Shown here: positions 1-5,901 of the stretch, in pieces | Layout of the letters: every line of letters starts with the position of its first letter | Position numbering within the stretch: position 1 is the first letter of the stretch | Assembly (NCBI GenBank): GCA_003510345.1 | Contig: DOMW01000017.1 | Coordinates: forward strand, 310 to 6,573 | DNA from: Clostridiales bacterium | GTDB taxonomy: Bacteria; Bacillota; Clostridia; Christensenellales; Christensenellaceae | Length of the DNA stretch: 6,264 nt | Reading direction: 5' to 3' | Notes under the pieces: model-generated | Seen by the model: the letters and a program-made list of their open reading frames with translations, nothing else | What the model was told of the DNA's origin: nothing | The model's database searches: none | Made by a program: the position numbers and the translations under genes

Positions 1-3000
1 CCTGAAAACCTTTGCTTAAAAACATTTTTTCACTGCCTGCGATGGCGTTGGCAGTCAGGGCAATGATCGGAACATTTTTGGCATACTCCGTTCCAATCTC
101 TTCCCGTATGATCCGCGTTGCTTCCACGCCATCCATCTCCGGCATCATATGATCCATAAAAATGGCGTTGTATGTATGCTTTTCCTCACGGATGGCGCGT
201 ATAGCCTCGCGCCCGCTTGTTACGCAGTCTATCTGCAATCCGTATGGTTTCAAGAGCCCCTTGGCAACATCCAGGTTGGTGGCGTTGTCGTCTACCACAA
301 GCACGCGCGCGTAGGGCAGTTGAATGCGGATTTTTTGGGCGTTTCTGTTGAATTTATCGGCGGAATACTGGAAACGCCGCAGATTTTCCGCCACAGTTGC
401 GCCTATCACATCGCCGTCCACATAGCGCTGCTTAATTCTGACCGTGAACACGCTGCCTTTTCCGTATTCACTGCGCACAGCGATGGTGCCATCCATCATT
501 TCCGCAAGGCTCTTTGTGATCGCCAGCCCCAGCCCCGTGCCGCTCGCCCGGCGCTCGGCGGTCGCGCCAAGCTGCGTGTAGTCGGTAAACAATTTATCTA
601 TATCCTCCGGCCGGATACCCACGCCCGTATCGCTGATGCGGATGGTCATCCATACCGTATCGCCGTCGCGTTCGCAATCCATGCCAAACTCCACCGTTCC
701 CTCATCCGTGTATTTGAACGCGTTGGAAAGAAGGTTGTTTATGATCTGCCTGACCCGCAGGTCATCTCCGTAAAGGCGCGCGGGCAAGTTTTCCGCAATG
801 TTTAAAATAAACCTGATGGGCTTGCTTCCAATGCGCAGCACATTTTGAAGCACGGCGTCGTTGATGAGGCTGGGGACATCGTACACGTTGGGGATTACGG
901 CAAACTTGCCGGACTCTATCTTTGAAATATCCAAAATATCGTTGATAATGCTTAGCAGTGTCGCGCCGGAATTATGTATTTTCCCTATGGTAGACCGGGT
1001 TTCCTCATCCATGCCGCCCGCGTCCAGCACAACTTCCGACAAACCTATGATCGCGTTTAGGGGCGTCCTCATTTCATGGCTCATGCTGGCGAGAAAATCG
1101 CCCTTTGCGCTATTGGCTTTCCGGGCCTCTTCCAGCGCGGCCTCCAGTTTATTGGACGAGTCTTTCAGGCTCAGCACATATTCCTGCCGCAGCAGGGCGC
1201 TGGCAATAAGCAGTGTGCCGGAGCGCATCACCGATTCCCCATTCTCCGTACAAAGCTGCTCGCTGTGGCAATTATCAAACCCTACAAACCCACTGAATTG
1301 ATCCCGCATAAACACCGGAAAAACCAACACGGCCAGCACGCCCCGCGCTTCAAACCACGCCCGTTCGGCGGACAGCAAATCGCGGACGCGCGCGTGAACG
1401 AAGTCCCCGCGCATAAGCGCATCCTTCATACCGGGCAGCGTCGTATCGTATGAGACATGCGTCGTACTATCGGCGCCCTGAAATGACGGAACGTTATTGA
1501 CCCACTCGTAAACCTGCGTGCAAAAGAGCGCCCCGCCTTCCTCACTGTTTGTGTACAAATACATACGGTCGGCGTTTATGGCGCTCGCCATAATGCCCAT
1601 ACATTTCCGCATGGCGCTTTCAAAAGCGTCGGTTTGGGCCCGGAGCAATATATCCGCCGCTTGGTTCACGGTTTGCAGCAGATAATCGCGCTGTTCTATC
1701 TCGGCTATCATCGCTTTTTGCTCGCGCAGGTCACGTGAATACGCCGCGACAACATACTCGTCTCCATACAAAATGCGCACAAGCGTAACCTCCGCCGGGG
1801 CGTCCGTACCATCCGGCATACGCTGCATAAGCTCGTACCTGCACGCGCCTTTTTCAAACGCTTCATCCACCAGCATCCTGATTTTTTCGCGCGTATTTTG
1901 CCCGTCGGGCTGGTATTCATGGGAAAGCTCAAAATACCGGTCGATATACTCCCGCTTGTCTTTAAGCCCCAACGATTGTACGGCCGCGTCGTTGCATTCA
2001 ATAAGCTCGTGCTTCCTGTTCCAAAGGCGGATCGCAAGAGGCGTCGCGTCCAGCATCAGCCGGATTCGCTCGTGCTCCGACTTGATCTCGGCGGCCTGCG
2101 CCTTGATCGTCCTGTTTAACTTTTCAAGGGCGCGGTTCATCATGTCTTTTTCCGATCGCGCCTTGATCGAATCGGTGAAATCGCCGTCCGCAATGCGCTC
2201 CACCGCTTCGATCTGCTGCCGGGTGTTGCTGATCATACTATTGAACGCATCGGATAGTATACGCATTTCGTCGTTCGTGTTTACCTGTATATCCAGGTTA
2301 GTATCGCCCGCCGCAAGGGCGGACGCGGCGCTTGCCATTGCGTGGATGGGCGTTACTATGCGCTTAACGATAAGCAGAAAGATACCAATGGATATGGCCA
2401 GCATGATGGCTGTGATAAGCGACCCGTACTGTACGAATGTCATGATGGTTTTTTGCTCTTCATCAAGATATTTTCCAACAAACAGCATACCCAGTACCCG
2501 GCCATCTGGGCCATTCAGGGGGGTATATTCGCATATGGCGGTACGCCCTTCGATATCTACCCGCCCGGAATAGGAATTACCGGCAAATACTGTTTCGACA
2601 ACATCGGCGTCCGCTCTTGTGCCAATGACCGGGGCGCCGCTTTCTGTCATCACTGTGGACGCGATCCTCTCATCGCCTAAAACGACGGTTGCTTCGCAGC
2701 CCATCATCTCCTTTATGGAGTTCACGAACTGATTTGTATCCAACCGGTATCCAGCGGATACGATGCCTAAAATCACCCCCCTATCGTCAAAAACAGGCGT
2801 GCTGGTGCGTACAGACAGCCTCACTACACTACCCTCTTCTATAGCCGTCAGGCTCTCTCCCGCCATTGCCGACTTGATATTAGTTTGCCCCGCAATGGAA
2901 TCACCGTACTCTTCCGGCGCGTGCGTGCGCGCAATCACCGTTCCCACCGCATCCGTTACTGTGCAAAAATCAATTTCACTTTCAGTCTGCAACGCCTTTG

Positions 3001-3265
3001 CACGGGCCATCAGCGCGTCGCGGTCCTTTCTTACCAGCGTATCAATTATTTTAGGATCATTTGCGATGCTTTGCGACGCGGCGTTAGATTCCACTTCAAA
3101 CGAATGAATCCGGCCAGCCGCGACCTTTGATGCCGAATCGACCGTGCTCACCGTCGAATCGTCGACAAAGCCGGAAAATGACACAATGTTGGAAATGAGG
3201 ATTGCTACCGCCACAATGAGCGTTATCGCTATAGTAGGAAGTAATATTTTCGTTTTGATGCCCAT
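1..3265 (-). CDS. Hybrid sensor histidine kinase/response regulator (Cache-HAMP-PAS-GAF-HisKA-HATPase-REC), 3' end outside window
   Basis: An uninterrupted minus-strand frame of 1088 codons runs off the left edge. The protein is a membrane sensor kinase that should autophosphorylate a histidine and pass the phosphate to its own receiver. Seen in order: a membrane segment at about residues 8-30; an extracellular region 31-280 resembling a double Cache sensor; a second membrane segment 282-300; HAMP 302-350, then a second HAMP-like stretch 352-396 with DGDF at 360-363; PAS about 400-515; GAF about 545-690; a short coiled coil; the HisKA box SHEMRTPLNA with phospho-accepting H730; HATPase_c with N-box N848, DTGVGI at D879 and GTGLGL at 909-914; then a receiver with acidic pair D992/D993, acceptor D1038 in FMDHMMPEMDG and T1071. 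The window ends just before the expected conserved receiver lysine; further receiver or Hpt domains may follow. ATG at 3265 is chosen because an in-frame TAA lies 18 bases upstream and AAGGGG (3277-3282) precedes it by 11 bases. The ligand and the partner are unknown. Confidence 0.95.
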   Translation of the reverse strand, partial: MGIKTKILLPTIAITLIVAVAILISNIVSFSGFVDDSTVSTVDSASKVAAGRIHSFEVESNAASQSIANDPKIIDTLVRKDRDALMARAKALQTESEIDFCTVTDAVGTVIARTHAPEEYGDSIAGQTNIKSAMAGESLTAIEEGSVVRLSVRTSTPVFDDRGVILGIVSAGYRLDTNQFVNSIKEMMGCEATVVLGDERIASTVMTESGAPVIGTRADADVVETVFAGNSYSGRVDIEGRTAICEYTPLNGPDGRVLGMLFVGKYLDEEQKTIMTFVQYGSLITAIMLAISIGIFLLIVKRIVTPIHAMASAASALAAGDTNLDIQVNTNDEMRILSDAFNSMISNTRQQIEAVERIADGDFTDSIKARSEKDMMNRALEKLNRTIKAQAAEIKSEHERIRLMLDATPLAIRLWNRKHELIECNDAAVQSLGLKDKREYIDRYFELSHEYQPDGQNTREKIRMLVDEAFEKGACRYELMQRMPDGTDAPAEVTLVRILYGDEYVVAAYSRDLREQKAMIAEIEQRDYLLQTVNQAADILLRAQTDAFESAMRKCMGIMASAINADRMYLYTNSEEGGALFCTQVYEWVNNVPSFQGADSTTHVSYDTTLPGMKDALMRGDFVHARVRDLLSAERAWFEARGVLAVLVFPVFMRDQFSGFVGFDNCHSEQLCTENGESVMRSGTLLIASALLRQEYVLSLKDSSNKLEAALEEARKANSAKGDFLASMSHEMRTPLNAIIGLSEVVLDAGGMDEETRSTIGKIHNSGATLLSIINDILDISKIESGKFAVIPNVYDVPSLINDAVLQNVLRIGSKPIRFILNIAENLPARLYGDDLRVRQIINNLLSNAFKYTDEGTVEFGMDCERDGDTVWMTIRISDTGVGIRPEDIDKLFTDYTQLGATAERRASGTGLGLAITKSLAEMMDGTIAVRSEYGKGSVFTVRIKQRYVDGDVIGATVAENLRRFQYSADKFNRNAQKIRIQLPYARVLVVDDNATNLDVAKGLLKPYGLQIDCVTSGREAIRAIREEKHTYNAIFMDHMMPEMDGVEATRIIREEIGTEYAKNVPIIALTANAIAGSEKMFLSKGFQ

Positions 3266-3323
3266 TGTAAGCCCATCCCCTTATTGAACAGAAACAGGTT
3301 AAAGCGAAATGATTTGGATTACT

Positions 3324-3338
3324 TACGGACGTGCCGTA
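3324..3338. repeat. Short inverted repeat in the kinase leader (TACGG-N5-CCGTA)
   Basis: A 5-base perfect inverted repeat around a 5-base ACGTG centre sits about 10-20 bases after the predicted kinase transcription start and about 60 bases before its start codon. It could be an operator or a small hairpin in the 5' leader. It is short enough to occur by chance, so only position supports a regulatory role. Confidence 0.3.
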
Positions 3339-3352
3339 TATTTTATATAGTG

Positions 3353-3381
3353 AGAATACTGCTATTTTTTACTAATGTCAA
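3353..3381 (-). promoter_or_regulatory. Predicted sigma-A promoter of the kinase gene
   Basis: On the minus strand a perfect -35 TTGACA (3381-3376) is separated by exactly 17 bases from TATTCT (3358-3353), a 4/6 match to the -10 consensus. The surroundings are strongly AT-rich. Transcription would begin near 3346, giving a leader of about 80 bases before the kinase ATG. This indicates that the kinase is transcribed separately from the upstream transporter genes, whose terminator lies at 3490-3537. Confidence 0.75.
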
Positions 3382-3406
3382 CTACCTAACTAATTTTATT
3401 TTTGTA

Positions 3407-3442
3407 TTAGAGCAACTTATTTATGTTGTCCTGATACTTCAT
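3407..3442 (-). CDS. Possible 11-residue peptide (MKYQDNINKLL) with a perfect Shine-Dalgarno site
   Basis: A perfect AGGAGG (3456-3451, within AGGAGGGG) stands 8 bases before an ATG at 3442, opening a frame of 11 codons that ends in TAA at 3407. It is the strongest ribosome binding site in the window, yet it serves no recognisable gene. The peptide is polar with no membrane segment. It lies after the transporter terminator and ends 25 bases before the kinase -35 box, so it would not be on the kinase mRNA; no convincing promoter of its own is seen. It may be a leader peptide, the decayed start of a small toxin-like gene, or chance. Confidence 0.3.
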   Translation of the reverse strand: MKYQDNINKLL

Positions 3443-3489
3443 AGCGCACCCCTCCTGTTTTTGAAAAGGGGACTCGCCCACCCAAATAC

Positions 3490-3537
3490 AAAAAACGCGC
3501 TAAGAGGCGGCGCTTTCGCGCTTTTCCCTCTTGCGCG
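3490..3537 (-). terminator. Intrinsic terminator of the permease/binding-protein unit
   Basis: Read on the minus strand, a compound hairpin ends in a run of six T. The outer stem is CGCGC plus AAGAGG paired with CCTCTT plus GCGCG, with a single bulged base. Inside it is a second stem, GCGC-GAAA-GCGC, closed by a GNRA-type tetraloop. It begins about 75 bases after the binding-protein stop codon, the right place and orientation to end transporter transcription before the kinase. There is no U-tract for the plus strand. Confidence 0.85.
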
Positions 3538-3549
3538 TCATGATACGCT

Positions 3550-3578
3550 TGGACAACCCAGACCACTAGTGCTATAAT
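3550..3578 (+). promoter_or_regulatory. Near-consensus extended -10 promoter pointing into the binding-protein gene (antisense)
   Basis: On the plus strand TGGACA (3550-3555, 5/6 match to TTGACA) is followed after exactly 17 bases by TATAAT (3573-3578), preceded by TG at 3570-3571 as an extended -10. All promoter elements are near consensus. Transcription would start near 3585 and run rightwards into 3612-4682, antisense to the binding-protein gene. No plausible plus-strand gene follows, so the product would be an untranslated antisense RNA; its 3' end cannot be placed. Confidence 0.6.
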
Positions 3579-3611
3579 AAGCAAGCGTGGTGTCTTTGGC
3601 TTGCGCACTTT

Positions 3612-4682
3612 TCAATATCCCGAATGCCCTTTATATTCCGCAACATTTTCTTTGGTAATCACCGGACATTCCAACTCCAGATAAGAGGGGATCGTTTCTC
3701 CCGCCATCACTTTTACGCCGGCGAACACACCGGCCGGCATGGGAATAGGATACGCGATAACCGCGGCAATGTCGCCGGCTTCCACTGCATCGAGCGCGGA
3801 TTCCTGCGCATCGATGCTAACGATAGGAATATCGCGCCCCGCGGCCTTTAACGCTTGAATAATACCCATTGTCATAACATCGGACTGGCTGTAAATCGCG
3901 TCAATATCATCTTCATCAGGAAACCGCTGCAAAAGGTCTTCCATTTCATTCAAGCCGCGCGTTTGCAGGAAGTCGGCATAGGGAGACGCGATAACCTCTA
4001 TGCCGGTACCTTCAATTGCTTGTTCAAATCCAATATGCCTGTCATTTGTGTTAGACGCCGCCGGGGCTCCTTGAATTTCTATGACGCGCCCCTCCCCCTG
4101 CAATAATTCCACCACATATTCCCCGGCCTTTTCGCCTATCTTAACGTCATCCGCCTTGACTACAGAGTGATACTTGAGCGGCACCCCCGGCACATAACGA
4201 TCTACGCACACAACAGGGATACCGGCGGCGCTTATACGGTCAAAAGCGGGGATCATCGCCTCTTTTTCCACCGGATCGATCACCAGCACATCAACACCCT
4301 TGGCAATGTAGTCGTCAATAATCACGCTCTGCGTCATGGAATCCCCGTCCCCATTGCCAATGATATAATCCATGTTCGGGAAATATGTTTTAAGCGTGTC
4401 CTCCGCCATTGTCTTTGTCCCGCCGCCATACGGAAAACGCATAGAGGAAACAATAACGCCCATTATTCCTTCATACTCGGAAAATGATTTTGCGGGGATC
4501 AGCAATTGCGCGGTTTCATTGCCGCAATACAACCCAAAATCAATCGGCTCCCCCTCGATAGAATAGACCTCCCTGCCTTCGGCGTCATTTCTATACAACG
4601 AAACAGGGGTGCGCTGCTCCATAGCCCCGCATCCGCATAAACAACATATTACAACAAACAAAAACAATAAGATTTTTTTCAT
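3612..4682 (-). CDS. Sugar ABC transporter substrate-binding lipoprotein (YtfQ/RbsB-like, periplasmic-binding-protein type 1 fold)
   Basis: A 356-residue extracytoplasmic sugar receptor that should deliver its ligand to the membrane permease encoded just upstream. Residues 1-17 form a lipoprotein signal (MKK plus a hydrophobic core) ending in lipobox L-C-G-C with C18 as the lipidated cysteine. The binding fold starts near residue 72; family features include the stretch around GVDVLVIDPVE (129-139), VDR at 160-162, R215 and GFEQAI at 218-223, a DF-x4-G pattern at 237-243 reminiscent of YtfQ, a diverged ND-type site reading QSDVMTMG (266-273), and D291 in the hinge-side SIDA motif. About 50 residues between the lipid anchor and the fold are extra compared with typical relatives. 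The start has AAGGA 9 bases upstream. It follows the permease by 29 bases, the C-then-B order of rbs operons, and is followed by a strong terminator. The substrate is probably a monosaccharide, but which one cannot be read. Confidence 0.9.
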   Translation of the reverse strand: MKKILLFLFVVICCLCGCGAMEQRTPVSLYRNDAEGREVYSIEGEPIDFGLYCGNETAQLLIPAKSFSEYEGIMGVIVSSMRFPYGGGTKTMAEDTLKTYFPNMDYIIGNGDGDSMTQSVIIDDYIAKGVDVLVIDPVEKEAMIPAFDRISAAGIPVVCVDRYVPGVPLKYHSVVKADDVKIGEKAGEYVVELLQGEGRVIEIQGAPAASNTNDRHIGFEQAIEGTGIEVIASPYADFLQTRGLNEMEDLLQRFPDEDDIDAIYSQSDVMTMGIIQALKAAGRDIPIVSIDAQESALDAVEAGDIAAVIAYPIPMPAGVFAGVKVMAGETIPSYLELECPVITKENVAEYKGHSGY

Positions 4683-4711
4683 TGAACACGATCCTTACAA
4701 AAAACCGAATA

Positions 4712-5734
4712 TTACATGCCCCGCCACGCCCGCTGAACATAGCTTTTGATACTCTTGTTAGACAAAAGAATGGCAACAATAATGATAAAGCCTTTCACAA
4801 CTTGCTGCACATAGCTCGAAATGCCAAGCAGATTCAAAATATTCGCGGTCACTGTCATAAGGAGCACGCCAAGTGCGGTGCCGACTACCGTTCCCCTTCC
4901 CCCGGAAAGACGCGTACCGCCAATCACAATAGACGCTATGGCATCAAGCGCCGCGCTGCCTCCGGCGACCGGATGGCCGACATACAGGCGGCAGGCAGTA
5001 ATAACGCCGCCCAACGCCGCGCATACGCCGCATATAACATAGGTGGATAAAACGACGCGCGTGGTGCGGATCCCCGCAAGCCGCGCCCCCTCAAAACTGC
5101 TGCCGACGCTGTATACATAGCGCCCAAAAGGAGTATACCGCAATATGACGGCAGACGCCACAGTCATTGCAAGGAATAAAATAAACGGGCCCGGCACAAG
5201 CCCCACGTTGCCATTCCCCAAAAAATCAACCAGCGGCGTTTGTACTTGATTAAACTCTACGGGAATACCATTGCAAATCAAAAAAGCGGCGCCATTTATA
5301 ATTGACGCCGTTGCCAGCGTCATGATAAACGGCTGTATGCCAAAGAACTCCACCCCAATCGCATTAACCATACCCACAATGACGCCCGCAAGCAGCGAAC
5401 AGGCGAGACACAAAACAATATTGCATCCACTTCTTGCCATAATTGAAAACAGTATGCCGGCGACAGCAAGCGTGCCCCCCACCGAAAGGTCGATCCCCCC
5501 TGTAAGTATTACAAACGTCATACCAACGGCAATAATGCCGGTAACGGACGATTGCCTGGCGACATTCGCAATGTTAAGCGAACTGAAAAATTGCGGGACA
5601 AGCACAAGCACAAGCGTAAGTGCAACGACAAGAAGCACCAGCAGCATAATATTTTGTCGCGCAAATCCGAACAAATTCTTTTCTATCGGCTTTTGCCGGC
5701 CGTTTTTTTCGGCAACATTCCTAAAGCGCATCAT
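4712..5734 (-). CDS. Sugar ABC transporter permease (RbsC/YtfT family, BPD_transp_2)
   Basis: A 340-residue polytopic membrane protein that would form the translocation channel of a ribose/galactofuranose-type importer, normally working as a dimer with a dedicated double-domain ATPase. Family signatures are clear: GMTFVILTGGIDLSVG at 71-86, TPFGRYVYSVG at 201-211 followed by EGARLAGI (215-222), and LDAIASIVIGGTRLSGG at 263-279. Hydrophobic segments cover most of residues 28-325. Length is close to RbsC (about 320), with a slightly longer charged N-terminus. Two adjacent ATGs (5734 and 5731) are possible starts; AAGGGA ends 7 bases before the first, which is preferred. It leads a two-gene unit with the binding protein, under the promoter at 5778-5806. 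The ATPase gene expected immediately upstream is absent; an M24 peptidase gene is there instead. Confidence 0.93.
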   Translation of the reverse strand: MMRFRNVAEKNGRQKPIEKNLFGFARQNIMLLVLLVVALTLVLVLVPQFFSSLNIANVARQSSVTGIIAVGMTFVILTGGIDLSVGGTLAVAGILFSIMARSGCNIVLCLACSLLAGVIVGMVNAIGVEFFGIQPFIMTLATASIINGAAFLICNGIPVEFNQVQTPLVDFLGNGNVGLVPGPFILFLAMTVASAVILRYTPFGRYVYSVGSSFEGARLAGIRTTRVVLSTYVICGVCAALGGVITACRLYVGHPVAGGSAALDAIASIVIGGTRLSGGRGTVVGTALGVLLMTVTANILNLLGISSYVQQVVKGFIIIVAILLSNKSIKSYVQRAWRGM

Positions 5735-5777
5735 GGTTTATTCCCTTACTGGCATATTAATGTTTTTATATCTGTCT

Positions 5778-5806
5778 ATTATAGCAGTTATATTTCAAAT
5801 CATCTA
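5778..5806 (-). promoter_or_regulatory. Predicted extended -10 promoter of the transporter unit
   Basis: On the minus strand a perfect -10 TATAAT (5783-5778) is preceded by TGC, giving the extended -10 TGCTATAAT. A weak -35, TAGATG (5806-5801, 3/6), lies at the ideal 17-base spacing. The start point would be near 5771, with a leader of about 37 bases before the permease ATG. Immediately upstream of the -35 is the 8-base palindrome TTGATCAA (5810-5817), and the -10 itself lies inside the imperfect palindrome CTATTATAG (5776-5784). Either could be a regulator site. A weak -35 with a strong extended -10 would fit a promoter helped by an activator, which is inference. Confidence 0.7.
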
Positions 5807-5843
5807 TAGTTGATCAAACCACTTTTTTTGCTCTAATGCCAGA

Positions 5844-5869
5844 CCGGAGCGGCCCGTGGACCGCTCCGG
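5844..5869 (-). terminator. GC-rich hairpin after the peptidase gene, possible terminator without U-tract
   Basis: A perfect 9-base inverted repeat, CCGGAGCGG and CCGCTCCGG, encloses an 8-base loop. It lies about 30 bases after the stop codon of the peptidase gene and before the transporter promoter, the usual place for a terminator. However, the minus strand after the stem reads TCTGGCATTAGAG and has no U-tract, and the plus strand has none either. It may be a weak or factor-assisted terminator or an mRNA 3'-end stabilising stem. Confidence 0.5.
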
Positions 5870-5901
5870 CTCGTATGAGGCCATATAGATATCCTTGTTA
5901 C

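Noticed and set aside
149..805. 218-codon plus-strand frame
   Set aside because: It lies opposite the ATPase and receiver domains of the kinase, whose motifs are intact on the minus strand, and its translation has no recognisable family features.
1708..2037. 109-codon minus-strand frame
   Set aside because: It is in a different frame from the kinase and inside its PAS region; the kinase frame is open throughout and carries the domain motifs.
1773..2573. 266-codon plus-strand frame, serine-rich and partly hydrophobic
   Set aside because: It is antisense to the HAMP and PAS region of the kinase; the composition is what the opposite strand of that coding sequence gives, and no ribosome binding site was noted.
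3284..3577. 97-codon plus-strand frame in the intergenic region
   Set aside because: It starts with TTG without a ribosome binding site, crosses the kinase promoter and the transporter terminator, and its protein has no recognisable features.
3581..3604. Hairpin GCAAGC-N12-GCTTGC just after the binding-protein stop
   Set aside because: The stem is only 6 bases with a large loop, has a poor U-tract on either strand, and overlaps the predicted plus-strand start site; the hairpin at 3490-3537 is a much better terminator.
3417..3608. 63-codon minus-strand frame with a hydrophobic patch after the binding-protein gene
   Set aside because: It starts with GTG without a convincing ribosome binding site and runs straight through the strong intrinsic terminator; better explained as non-coding DNA.
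5598..5615. Three tandem ACAAGC copies
   Set aside because: They encode the alternating Leu-Val of a permease membrane helix (LVLVLV); simple codon repetition explains them.
5687..5709. Plus-strand CGGC-TTTT-GCCG stem followed by a T-run
   Set aside because: The stem is only 4 bases and the T-run is 4 bases away, inside the permease N-terminal coding sequence (lysine and glutamate codons); too weak to call as a terminator, though it could matter if the antisense RNA reaches this far.
5271..5813. 180-codon plus-strand frame
   Set aside because: It is antisense to the first half of the permease gene and its promoter; the permease has clear family motifs, so this is a mirror frame.
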